A stretch of DNA of 54,666 nucleotides from an uncultured Oscillospiraceae bacterium (GTDB taxonomy: Bacteria > Bacillota > Clostridia > Oscillospirales > Oscillospiraceae): assembly GCA_947631845.1 (NCBI GenBank), contig CANRMY010000009.1, positions 1-54,666 on the forward strand, in the 5' to 3' direction. The notes under the pieces are model-generated. The model was not told where the DNA came from, ran no database searches, and worked only from the letters and a program-made list of their open reading frames with translations. Of the stretch, positions 41,897 to 50,314 are shown piece by piece (position 1 is the first letter of the stretch; every line of letters starts with the position of its first letter). The translations under genes and the position numbers were made by a program.

Positions 41897-42469
41897 TTAC
41901 TCCGCGGCCACCACGTCAATGAGATAGCCGCTGTAGATATCCGCGTCGAATTGGGCGTAGGTGGCGGCGTCCGCGTCGGCGTCAAGGCCGATGCCGTACC
42001 CGGCGAACTGGAGGATGGTGCCCTCCACCATCTCCTGGTCGTAGGAGAGAATGATCATAGAGGGGTCGTCCCCGTAAAGGGTGAAGTTCATATCGGAGCC
42101 GGCCATCTCCACAAAGGCGTCGTACATGGCCTTGGCGTTCTCGGCGGTGTCGCAGATGTAGATGTCGTCCTGCCGGACAGCCTTGCTGTCCTTGGCGTAG
42201 GTCAGGTGGTACTCCTTCTGGATGCCGTACTCCAAAAACTCGCTGAGGAGGGCGTTCTCGTCGTCGGGATTCACGTCCACCTGGCACAGATACAGGGTGT
42301 CGTAGTCCACGTCGGGAAGCTTATAGGTCCTCTGGCCGTCCAGCAGGCTGATGGCGTCGGTCTTATCACTGCCCTTGTCGGAGCCGCCGCCGGAGAACAG
42401 CCCGCACCCGGTCAGCGCCACTGTCAGCGCCAGCACCATGGCGACGCAGACTTTCATGCCTTTTTTCAT
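41897..42469 (-). CDS. lipoprotein, DUF4358-like
   Basis: A 190-residue lipoprotein: basic start MKKGMKVCVAMVLAL, lipobox VALTGC near residue 21, then a Gly/Ser/Lys/Asp linker. A compact acidic domain follows, with paired segments (DDIYICDTAENAKAMYDAFVEM, then SMIILSYDQEMVEGTILQF) of the kind seen in DUF4358 proteins. The ATG at 42469 follows AGAGGGAATAAC. It is the first gene of the second redox/ABC module, 59 bp before the ABC pair, and could be a substrate-binding or accessory lipoprotein. Confidence 0.65.
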   Translation of the reverse strand: MKKGMKVCVAMVLALTVALTGCGLFSGGGSDKGSDKTDAISLLDGQRTYKLPDVDYDTLYLCQVDVNPDDENALLSEFLEYGIQKEYHLTYAKDSKAVRQDDIYICDTAENAKAMYDAFVEMAGSDMNFTLYGDDPSMIILSYDQEMVEGTILQFAGYGIGLDADADAATYAQFDADIYSGYLIDVVAAE

Positions 42470-42660
42470 TGTTATTCCCTCTTTTCTGAAATATTTGACC
42501 ACTTTGAAAAAGTAAGTCATTTTCTTTTCTATATTACCAGTCATGACAAAGAATGTCAATAAAAACCGTGAGATTTACACGATTTTCCGCTAATTTATGC
42601 CGTTTTTGCGGAAAGCGGCCCGCAACACCGGCGGCGCGGCCGCGCACCCTGTACGGAAAA

Positions 42661-42704
42661 GGGGCTGTGAAAAGCCGGGCGATCCCCGTTTTTTTCACAG
42701 CCCC
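42661..42704 (-). repeat. GGGGCTGTGA palindrome, copy 3
   Basis: A 44-bp inverted repeat with the same outer arms as copies at 4497 and 6894 but a different inner stem (CGGGcGATCCCCG). It lies 22 bp past the end of the ABC gene at 42727 and on the minus strand is followed by TTTTCC, so it probably acts as that operon's terminator. Confidence 0.75.
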
Positions 42705-42726
42705 TGTATTCGGTTTTTTGAAAGGC

Positions 42727-44622
42727 TTACGCTTTTCCCTCCAGCTGTCTCTGCTGCTCGTGGAACTGCAGGGTGTAGAGCCGGTAATAGCGGCCCTTTT
42801 TGTGCAGCAGCTCCTGATGGGTCCCCTGTTCCCGGATCACGCCGTGGGACAGGAGAATGATGTTGTCGGAGTGCTGAATGGTGCTGAGGCGGTGGGCCAC
42901 GATCAGCATGGTGCCGATGTTCTTCATCTTCTCTAAGGAGTCTTGAATGAGGATCTCCGTCTCCGTGTCGATGTTGGCGGTGGCCTCGTCCAGGATCATC
43001 ACCTCCGGCCGGTGCAGGATGGTGCGGGCGAAGCTGAGAAGCTGGCGCTGGCCGGCGGAGAAGTTGTTGCCTCGCTCCCTGACCACCTCGTCAAGGCCGC
43101 CGTCCAGCTTATTGATGAAGTGGTCGGCGTTGACGTACCGGCAGGCCTGCCAGATCTCGTCGTCGGTGAAGGAGTCCTCCCGCAGGACGATGTTGGACCG
43201 GATGGTGCCGGAGAACAGGAACACGTCCTGGAGCATCTGGCCGAAGTGGCGGCGCAGAGAGGCGATCTTGATGTGCCTGATGTCGATGCCGTCGATGAGG
43301 ATCTGGCCCTTCTGGATATCGTAGTTGCGGCAGATGAGGCTGAGGATGGTGGTCTTGCCGGAGCCGGTGGCGCCCACGAAGGCCACGGTCTCCTTTGGCT
43401 TCACGTGGAAGCTCACGCCCTTCAGCACCCACTCGCCGGGGACATAGGCAAACCAGACATCTTTAAACTCGATGTCGCCCTCGATGTGGTCCAGCTCGAT
43501 GGCGTCCGGCTCGTCCGTCAGCTCCGGCTCCAGGTCGAAGATGGCGAAGATCTTCTCCGCCGAGGCGAAGGCGGACTGGAGCTGGTTGAACTGCTCGGCC
43601 AGGGTCTGGATGGGGTTGAAGAACTTGGAGATATACATATAGAAGGTGACCAGCGTGCCGCTCTCGATGGTCTGGCCCAAAAAGACGGTATTCCGGATGT
43701 ATCCCCGGCCGCACAGATAGAGAAGGCAAAGCACGGAGCTGATGTACAGCATGTACACCATGGGCCGGAAGATGCCGAAGACCAGCGTCATGTTGCGCCG
43801 GGCGATGCGCAGACCGTTGGATTTCTCCAGAAACTCCTCCATCTTGGCGTCCTCCCGGTTGAAGATCTGGGTGATCTTGATGCCGGAGAGGTTTTCGCTG
43901 AGGTAGGTGTTGATGTCGGTGGTCCTGTCCTTCACCGTGCGGAACACCCGGCGGGTGAAGACCCGGAAGATGACGGTGAACAGCACTAAAAACGGGATGA
44001 AGCACAGCACCATCAGCGTCAGCTCCAGGTTCAAAATCAGCATGGCCGCCAGCACGCCCACGATGACGAAGACGTTGCGGATCATGTTCACCAGGATGTT
44101 GGTGAACATCATGGAGATGGCGTTGGTGTCGTTGGTGACGCGGGTCACCAGCTTCCCCACGGGGATCTGGTTCAGCTGGTTGTGGGAAAGGCTTTCGATG
44201 TGGGTGAACAGATCCTGGCGCAGAGCGGAGAGGATCTTCTGGCCCGTCTTTTGCAGGACGATGGACTGGAAATAGGTGCTGATCATGGAGACGATCAGGA
44301 TGCTGGCGTAGAGGCCCACGCGGACGAACAGCTCCCGGAGCTCAAAGTCGTCCTTGATGACCGTCTCGATGTCGCCCACCAGGATGGGGGAGATGATGTC
44401 GTAGGCGATGGACACCATCATCATCAGGAGCACCGCCAGGAAGCTCTTCCAGTAGGGCTTGGCATAGGGCAGCATACGGGCCATGATCTCCCCGTCCGGC
44501 ACGTTCCGGTCGAAGGTGACGGCGGCCTTTTTGTGCTTCAGCGTGGCGTAGGCGGCGATGAACAGCAGGGAGAACACCCCCACCACGGCACCCACGATGT
44601 ACAGCGGCGCGAACTCACTCAT
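42727..44622 (-). CDS. ABC exporter half-transporter, second of the BmrCD-like pair
   Basis: A 631-residue fused ABC exporter subunit, longer than its partner because of an extra N-terminal hydrophobic helix (LYIVGAVVGVFSLLFIAAY). Walker A reads GATGSGKTT, signature FSAGQRQLLSFARTI, Walker B VMILDEATANID and the H-loop AHR. The start at 44622 lies inside the previous gene and follows GGGAGGCGAGC. Heterodimeric multidrug-type exporter is the best guess; substrate unknown. Confidence 0.92.
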   Translation of the reverse strand: MSEFAPLYIVGAVVGVFSLLFIAAYATLKHKKAAVTFDRNVPDGEIMARMLPYAKPYWKSFLAVLLMMMVSIAYDIISPILVGDIETVIKDDFELRELFVRVGLYASILIVSMISTYFQSIVLQKTGQKILSALRQDLFTHIESLSHNQLNQIPVGKLVTRVTNDTNAISMMFTNILVNMIRNVFVIVGVLAAMLILNLELTLMVLCFIPFLVLFTVIFRVFTRRVFRTVKDRTTDINTYLSENLSGIKITQIFNREDAKMEEFLEKSNGLRIARRNMTLVFGIFRPMVYMLYISSVLCLLYLCGRGYIRNTVFLGQTIESGTLVTFYMYISKFFNPIQTLAEQFNQLQSAFASAEKIFAIFDLEPELTDEPDAIELDHIEGDIEFKDVWFAYVPGEWVLKGVSFHVKPKETVAFVGATGSGKTTILSLICRNYDIQKGQILIDGIDIRHIKIASLRRHFGQMLQDVFLFSGTIRSNIVLREDSFTDDEIWQACRYVNADHFINKLDGGLDEVVRERGNNFSAGQRQLLSFARTILHRPEVMILDEATANIDTETEILIQDSLEKMKNIGTMLIVAHRLSTIQHSDNIILLSHGVIREQGTHQELLHKKGRYYRLYTLQFHEQQRQLEGKA

Positions 44623-46396
44623 GATGCTCGCCTCCCTCCTCCTCAAGCTTCTGGAGATCCACCATGTGCTTGTACGCCGGGCAGGAGGCGATCAGCTCCT
44701 CGTGGCTGCCCACGGCCGCCAGCTCCCCGTCCTCCAGATAGAGGATCTTGTCCATCCGTTCGATGGTGGAGATGCGGTGGGCGATGAGGATGGTGGTCTT
44801 CCCCTCCCGGGTCTTTTTCAGATTTTCCAAAATGGTCTTCTCCGTACTGGTATCCACGGCGGAGACGGAGTCGTCCAAAATCAGGATGGGCGCGTCCTTC
44901 AAAAGGGCCCGGGCGATGGAGATCCGCTGCTTCTGTCCGCCGGAGACGGTGACGCCGCGCTCGCCCAGCACCGTCTCATACCCCTCCGAAAACTCCCGGA
45001 TGTTGTCGTCCACGTCGGAGAGGACGGCGGCCTCGACCACCTTCTCCATATCGGGCTTGCCGTTGGTAAAGGCGATGTTCCGGGCGATGGTGTCGGAGAA
45101 GAGGAAGTTGTCCTGGGGCACATAGGCGCAGGCGGCCCGCACATCGTGGATCTTCACGCCGTTCACGTCGTGCCCGTCCACAAAAACGGTGCTGTCGGGC
45201 ACGTTGTAGGTGCGCAGGATAAGGTCCACCAGCGTGGTCTTGCCCGCTCCCGTGCGGCCCACCACGCCCACGCTCTCCCCCGCGCGGATCCGGAAGGAGA
45301 CATCCTTCAAAACGTCATACTCCCCGCCGGGGTAACGGAAGGTCAGGTGCTTGAATTCGATATCGCCCCGGACATCCCGAAGCTCCGCCACGCCCTCCCG
45401 GTCGATCACGTCCTGCTTGGCGTTCAACAGCTCGCTGACGCGCTTCAGGGACGCCTTGCCGCGGCTCGTCATATCGATGAGCTCGGAGACGGCCATGATG
45501 GGCCAGACGATGGCGTTGAAATAGCCTATGTACTCCACCAGCTGTCCGGCGTTGAACACCTTCTCATGGACCAGCCAGCCGCCGTAGCCCAGCACCACGC
45601 AGATGACCGACTCCACAAAGAGCGTCACCAGAATGTGCAGCAGCACCGAGGCGCGGGTAAAGTCCACATTGGCCTTCTCATTCTCCTGATTGAGCTTTTT
45701 GAAGGCCCACAGCTCCTTGGCCTCCTTGACGAAGGCCTTGATGACGGCGATGCCGGAGAAGGACTCCTGGGAGAAGTCGGAGAGCTTGGAAAACGCCGCC
45801 TGGCGGATGTCCCACTTCTTCTCCATATAACGGCCCACCACGGTGCTGATGCCGAAGAGGAACACCATGGGGATCAGGGAGAAGAGGGTCAGCGTCCTGT
45901 CCATATTGAACATCTTGAAAATGGACAGGATGCCCAGCATCAGCGCGTCGGCCAGCATCAGAAGCCCGTTGCCGTAGCAGTCCTGGATGGTGTCCAGGTC
46001 GTTGGTGAAGAGGCTCATCAGATCCCCCACCTTGTGGACCTGATAGTACTGCTGGGACAGATCCTTGCAGTGGTCAAACATGCTGTTGCGGATCTCCGCC
46101 TCCACCCGCACGGCGGAGCCGAAGAAGCAGATGCGCCACAAAAACCGCCCGAAGACCATGCTGATGACCACCACCAGCATGGGCAGGCAGATCTCGTCCA
46201 GCAAAAAGTCCATGTCGAAGGGGCGCATGACGCCGTCCAGCATCACCTGGCCGTCGTTCATGCCGTTGACCACCATCTGATAGAGTCTGGGCACCACCAG
46301 CTGCATGTAGTCCACCACGCCCAGCGCCAGCAGGCCCAGCAGCAGGAGCGGCCCGTATTTGATGTAATATTTGTTGATGTGCTTTCCGAATATCAT
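44615..46396 (-). CDS. ABC exporter half-transporter, first of the BmrCD-like pair
   Basis: A 593-residue fused subunit. Six membrane helices precede the ATPase with Walker A GRTGAGKTT, signature VSGGQKQRISIARAL, and Walker B ILILDDSVSAVDT. There Asp replaces the usual catalytic Glu after the Walker B aspartate, typical of the non-catalytic site in heterodimers such as BmrCD or TM287/288. The gene is coupled by overlap to its partner. There is no adjacent regulator. Confidence 0.93.
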   Translation of the reverse strand: MIFGKHINKYYIKYGPLLLLGLLALGVVDYMQLVVPRLYQMVVNGMNDGQVMLDGVMRPFDMDFLLDEICLPMLVVVISMVFGRFLWRICFFGSAVRVEAEIRNSMFDHCKDLSQQYYQVHKVGDLMSLFTNDLDTIQDCYGNGLLMLADALMLGILSIFKMFNMDRTLTLFSLIPMVFLFGISTVVGRYMEKKWDIRQAAFSKLSDFSQESFSGIAVIKAFVKEAKELWAFKKLNQENEKANVDFTRASVLLHILVTLFVESVICVVLGYGGWLVHEKVFNAGQLVEYIGYFNAIVWPIMAVSELIDMTSRGKASLKRVSELLNAKQDVIDREGVAELRDVRGDIEFKHLTFRYPGGEYDVLKDVSFRIRAGESVGVVGRTGAGKTTLVDLILRTYNVPDSTVFVDGHDVNGVKIHDVRAACAYVPQDNFLFSDTIARNIAFTNGKPDMEKVVEAAVLSDVDDNIREFSEGYETVLGERGVTVSGGQKQRISIARALLKDAPILILDDSVSAVDTSTEKTILENLKKTREGKTTILIAHRISTIERMDKILYLEDGELAAVGSHEELIASCPAYKHMVDLQKLEEEGGEHHE

Positions 46397-46591
46397 TTCC
46401 TGTCCCTCAACGTAAATGTCCTTCTCTTGCTCTTACAGAAAAAGTCCCCCACAGGAATTCCGCAACCCCCAAATTCCGCAGGGATTTGTATTATAGCATA
46501 ATCAAATGCGCTTTTCCACACTTTTTTCAAAAAAATATTTGCGTTTCTTGCTGAAAAACCGTATAACTACGGTATAATTTTCAGGCAAAAG

Positions 46592-46621
46592 GCCGCCTCC
46601 CGGTTTTCGCCGGGAGGCGGC
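46592..46621 (-). terminator. terminator after the serpin gene
   Basis: GCCGCCTCCCGG and its exact complement with a TTTTCG loop, 22 bp after the serpin stop; on the minus strand TTTTGCC follows. Confidence 0.8.
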
Positions 46622-46642
46622 ACAGTTCTTTATCCTTTTGTC

Positions 46643-48103
46643 TTAAGGTTTGTTGACGATCCCGGCGAAAACGGGGACGCCGTTGTTCGTGACCGTAAAG
46701 AGGAAGGGCCGGTCAAAGGTGATGTCCACCTCGTCGTCGGGAGGTTCGGCGGAGCCGCTCATCGCCGCCACCGTGTAGGCCGCGCCCACACAGCCCTCCT
46801 CGTCGATGCTCACCCGGGCCGCGTGGAGGATCTGAGAGAGGAAGACGTTGTTCTCCGGCGTGATGCTCTCCCCCATGACGGGTGAAAAATCGGCCTTGAC
46901 CGGGTCGAACACCTCCGTGACCCCCAGGGCCTTCAGCTTCGGCCCGATCTCGCCGTTCTCCGTCACGTCGAATTTGGGCAGGGACAGGTTGACCTTCAGA
47001 TATTTGCTCCCCACCGCGTCCCTGTCCACCGTGTCCGTGAGATAGCTCACGGCGGCGGGGTCGGCCAAGATCTCCTCTATGCTGACACCCTCATCCGGGA
47101 GAAGCAGCCGCATGGTGCCGCCGTACTCAAAGTCTTGCCTCACGGCGGAGAATTTGTCCGACCAGGAGTACCACGCGTCGGAGCTGTTGTGCATGAATTC
47201 ACACGCCGTATCCCCGGCGGGGGCGTGGAACACACCGGTATCCGTTCTTTTGGGGTTGAAGCCGGCATCCCACTTGTCCTTGAAAAGCACCGTCGTGGCC
47301 AGGGCCAGGGCGGTATCCGCGTCCAGATCCACCCCGTTCGCCGCGTCCTCTAAAAGCCCGCCGGTGTGGGCGTTCAGCCATTTTTGCAAAAAGCCGTTAT
47401 AGTCGCCGCCGCCCATCTCCCCCCGGTAGGAGGATGCGTAGTAGCTCTCCGCCAAACGCTCTAAGGGCGCTGTCACATAGTCTACGTCGTCCCGGAGCCA
47501 CACCGAGGCGGCCAGACCCAGGGTGTAGCTGCCGTCGTCGTTGTAGAGGGCGTTCCAAACCCGGTTGGCCTGGGCCCGCAGAGCCTCCACGCTGTCCGCG
47601 CCCAGGACGTCCAAAATCTCCTGCCGGCTCGTCCCCTCGGTGATCTCCGACAGCATCCCCAGCGCCAGGTAGACGCTCACCGGCGAGCAGACGGTGTTGC
47701 CGTCCCCGGCGCCCGTCAAAAGCGCCGGCACCAGCCTGCGCTCCCAGACCGCCAGGGCGTCCCACTCCTCCTGGGTCAGCTGCCGCGCCAAGAGAGCCTC
47801 CAGCCAGGCGTCAAACTGCTCCTCGTCCATTTCCAGGGTGAGGTCGTCTATCTCCGGGTACCGGGGACGGTCCGGGTACCGGGCCTCCGCCAACGTCGCC
47901 GCCTCCCTGCCGGAGGGGGTGGGGCCGCCGGGATCCGCACCCCGCCGCCCCGCCAGCGCCGCCACGCTCCCGGCAAGGACCGCCACCGCCAGCACAGCCG
48001 CCAGGGCGGCGGGCCAGCGTTTTCTCTTCTTTGTCTTCTTCGCGTTGTCTATCAGGTCGTCACGGATATTTGTGACGCCGTCGTACAGATCTTCAGGCTT
48101 CAT
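46643..48103 (-). CDS. membrane-anchored serpin, probable anti-sigma partner
   Basis: A 486-residue protein. A cytoplasmic N-terminus of about 35 residues (EDLYDGVTNIRDDLIDNAKK) precedes one membrane helix (about 40-60, PAALAAVLAVAVLAGSVAALA). A linker and a full serpin domain (about 120-486) follow: NTVCSPVSVYLALGML, TTVLFKDKW, the hinge DEEGCVGAAYTVAAMSG before the reactive loop, and FDRPFLFTV plus PVFAGIVNKP at the end. The small residues of the hinge suggest an inhibitory serpin. The ATG at 48103 follows GAAGGAGGAATTTACC and lies inside the sigma gene, so translation is coupled. Topology and coupling suggest an anti-sigma role for the N-terminus. Confidence 0.9.
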   Translation of the reverse strand: MKPEDLYDGVTNIRDDLIDNAKKTKKRKRWPAALAAVLAVAVLAGSVAALAGRRGADPGGPTPSGREAATLAEARYPDRPRYPEIDDLTLEMDEEQFDAWLEALLARQLTQEEWDALAVWERRLVPALLTGAGDGNTVCSPVSVYLALGMLSEITEGTSRQEILDVLGADSVEALRAQANRVWNALYNDDGSYTLGLAASVWLRDDVDYVTAPLERLAESYYASSYRGEMGGGDYNGFLQKWLNAHTGGLLEDAANGVDLDADTALALATTVLFKDKWDAGFNPKRTDTGVFHAPAGDTACEFMHNSSDAWYSWSDKFSAVRQDFEYGGTMRLLLPDEGVSIEEILADPAAVSYLTDTVDRDAVGSKYLKVNLSLPKFDVTENGEIGPKLKALGVTEVFDPVKADFSPVMGESITPENNVFLSQILHAARVSIDEEGCVGAAYTVAAMSGSAEPPDDEVDITFDRPFLFTVTNNGVPVFAGIVNKP

Positions 48104-48656
48104 TGGTAAATTCCTCCTTCTCCAGGATCTCCCGCAGGGAAAGGCGCAGACGCCGGAGCCGCTGGGCGAGGGTGTTGGCCCGCTCCCCCGCGTCCCGGGC
48201 CAGCTCCTCCAGGCTCTCCCCGTAGAAATACCGGCGGACAAACAGCGCCCGGTCCCGCTCCGGGAGGGTATCCAGCCAGCGGGAGATGACGCGTCCCAGC
48301 TCCCGGCCCTCCATCTCCCGCTCCACGTCCGCCCCCGAGGGGATGGCCTCCGCAAGCTCGTCAAGCTGGGTCTCCAGGGCCGCGTACCGCTTTTCCGCCC
48401 TGTTTTTCCGGAACCGGGAGACGGCCAGGTTCCGCGTCAGCCGCCCTAAAAACGCCTTCAGGGATTCCGGGCTCTCCGGCGGGATGGCGTTCCAGGCGGC
48501 CAGATACGTGTCCGTGACGCACTCCTCCGCGTCCCGCCGGTCGTCCAAAAGGCGGGAGGCCAGGGCGGAGACAAACCCGCCGTATTTGGCTCTCGTCTCC
48601 CCGATGGCGCTCTCGTCCCGGTCAAAATAGAGCTTCACGATCCGGCTGTCCTCCAC
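48093..48656 (-). CDS. ECF-type RNA polymerase sigma factor upstream of the serpin
   Basis: A 187-residue sigma factor. Region 2 spans about 10-75 (LYFDRDESAIGETRAKYGGFV, then DAEECVTDTYLAAWNAI); region 4 is at about 125-180 (LPERDRALFVRRYFYGESLEELARDAGERANTLAQRLRRLR). A GTG start at 48656 follows GAGAGGGGGTGGG. The last 11 bp overlap the serpin gene. It likely controls its own operon and genes that respond to the serpin's signal. Confidence 0.9.
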   Translation of the reverse strand: MEDSRIVKLYFDRDESAIGETRAKYGGFVSALASRLLDDRRDAEECVTDTYLAAWNAIPPESPESLKAFLGRLTRNLAVSRFRKNRAEKRYAALETQLDELAEAIPSGADVEREMEGRELGRVISRWLDTLPERDRALFVRRYFYGESLEELARDAGERANTLAQRLRRLRLSLREILEKEEFTNEA

Positions 48657-48752
48657 GCGCCCACCCCCTCTCGTTTGTTTGACGGCCCGTCACCCTTCAA
48701 GTCGCAAATCGGGGACGGATATGACAGATTTTTATGATTTTTTCGGTCTCCC

Positions 48753-49451
48753 CTAAAAATCCCCCTCGGCCTCCAGGAGCGTCCTCAGCTTATCCAGCGC
48801 CTTTTTCTCGATGCGGGAGATATAGGAGCGGGAGATGCCCAGCTTCTCCGCCGTCTGCTTCTGGGTCAGGCGCGGCCCGCCCAGAAGACCGTAGCGCAGC
48901 GTCACCACCTGCCGTTCCCGGGGCTCCAGGCCGTTCTCCACAAAATACCGCAGCCGCCCGTAGACCTCCTGGGAGCTGAGCCGCTCAAAGACGTCGTCCT
49001 CGGCGCAGATGACGTCCATCAGGGAGAGGTTGCCCCCGTCCCCGTCCGCGTCGATGGAGTCGGACAGGGAAAGATCCCCGGCGCTCTTGCGCTGGCTTCT
49101 GAAAAACATCAGGATCTCGTTCTCGATGCACCGGCTGGCGTAGGTGGCCAGCCTTACGCCCTTGTCCGGCTTGTAGGTGGAGATGCCCTTGATGAGGCCG
49201 ATGGTGCCGATGGAGATGAGGTCGTCCTGGTCCCTGGTCCTGGTGTAATATTTCTTCACGATGTGCGCCACCAGGCGCAGATTGTGCTCGATAAGCGTGT
49301 TCCGGGCCTCCTGGTCCCCGGCGGCGGCCCGCTCCAGACACTCCCGCTCCCGCGCCTCCGAGAGGGCCTTGGGGAAGGAGCCGGCGGGGTTGGTCACCCG
49401 CAGAAGCAGGAAGGGATAGCTGAGAAGTGAGGCGAAAGCAATAGACAGCAA
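48753..49451 (-). CDS. sigK: RNA polymerase sporulation sigma factor K
   Basis: A 232-residue sigma factor of late mother-cell development. The hydrophobic N-terminus (IAFASLLSYPFLLLRV) is a pro-sequence followed by GSFPKALS. Region 2 reads [20 protein letters not shown] and GLIKGIST; region 4 reads LTQKQTAEKLGISRSYISRIEKKALDKL. The gene is uninterrupted here, with no skin-type element. TTG start at 49451 follows GGTGAAATAAC. BofA, the inhibitor of its activation, is encoded at 32027-32353. Confidence 0.93.
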   Translation of the reverse strand: MLSIAFASLLSYPFLLLRVTNPAGSFPKALSEARERECLERAAAGDQEARNTLIEHNLRLVAHIVKKYYTRTRDQDDLISIGTIGLIKGISTYKPDKGVRLATYASRCIENEILMFFRSQRKSAGDLSLSDSIDADGDGGNLSLMDVICAEDDVFERLSSQEVYGRLRYFVENGLEPRERQVVTLRYGLLGGPRLTQKQTAEKLGISRSYISRIEKKALDKLRTLLEAEGDF

Positions 49452-49931
49452 GTTATTTCACCACCGATCGATAATTCCTGCCTACTATATTCCGCCCGGA
49501 TTTGTCCCTATTCCCCCTTTTTCCGGCCCGCTGCCCCCCGTCCGGGGGGGCAAATACTTTTCCACGCTGTAGTATTATTCGAATATCCCTGTAAATCACC
49601 ACGCCGCGTCTTTTTCGTCTCTTATGAGGCAAATTTAACTTTAAAGCACGAAAGAGGCCGGCTTTTTCCCTGAAATGAGGAAATTTTTTTAATTTTTCGT
49701 CAGTTTTTTTAAGGAAAACTCTTGAAATATTTTAATAAATATGTTAATCTATCATTGGTTGAAGGGGTTTTTTCATCACGCAATGCAAAGCAATCCCTTT
49801 TTCCCGATTTATTTGCCCGCGCCAAGGCACTTTTGTGCCGTCACTCTTATGGAGGGGAGCCCCATGCCAAGAGCGGCGGGACGGGTATCTTTGATGCCCG
49901 TCCCGGGGGCGTCTCTCCGCATCTCACCCCT
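49452..49931. other. intergenic region upstream of sigK without a gene
   Basis: About 480 bp, AT-rich from 49560 to 49800, with no convincing gene on either strand. I could not assign a sigma-E promoter for sigK with confidence. Confidence 0.5.
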
Positions 49932-49960
49932 CTCCCCCGGCTTTGCCGGGGGAGTTTTTT
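49932..49960 (+). terminator. hairpin with T-run before structured element copy 3
   Basis: CTCCCCCGG-CTTTG-CCGGGGGAG followed by TTTTTT. It looks like an intrinsic terminator on the plus strand, although no plus-strand gene precedes it. Confidence 0.65.
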
Positions 49961-49962
49961 AT

Positions 49963-50158
49963 GTCGGGCAAAGGCCTGACGGCCTTTGCCCGACAAGGGG
50001 AACGTGCGGGTAAATGACGCAAAATTAGAATTTTGTGCCATTTATCCTGCTGTCTTGCTGCGCGACCAGTTTGAGAACTGGTCACTTGCAAGACAAAAGG
50101 GATTTTTTGCAAGGCACATGTCCTTGCAAAAAATATTCAACTTGTTTTTTGACAGACT
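49963..50158 (+). ncRNA. structured four-hairpin element, copy 3
   Basis: H1 (49963-49994) is a perfect GTCGGGCAAAGGCC stem with TGAC loop. AAGGGGAACGTGCGGG follows. H2 is 50011-50044 (TAAATG.../...CATTTA). CCTGCT follows. H3 (50052-50094) has outer stem GTCTTGC/GCAAGAC and inner ACCAGTT/AACTGGT. CAAAAGGGA precedes H4 (50103-50133), TTTTTTGCAAGG/CCTTGCAAAAAA with a loop ending ACATG. It ends TTTTTTGACAGACTG. It lies upstream of the PAP2 gene and is the best-paired of the copies. Confidence 0.7.
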
Positions 50159-50231
50159 GTTTCCCCCGGCCCGACCGGGGTCAGCGACCGGTTATTTTCC
50201 AGAATTTTATCAAAATTTAAGGTTTCCCTTC

Positions 50232-50260
50232 TTTACCTGGCCGGAAATTCATGCTATACT
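50232..50260 (+). promoter_or_regulatory. promoter of the phospholipid operon
   Basis: TTTACC (50232-50237), 17-bp spacer, TATACT (50255-50260), 54 bp before the PAP2 gene start. Confidence 0.6.
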
Positions 50261-50314
50261 GGTGGTCGCGGATACTGTTCTGTCCGCTTTCCGTTTCACG
50301 AAAGGTGGATTCCC

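Noticed and set aside
48753-49451. skin-type interruption of sigK
   Set aside because: The gene is continuous from pro-sequence to region 4; no recombinase gene is present.
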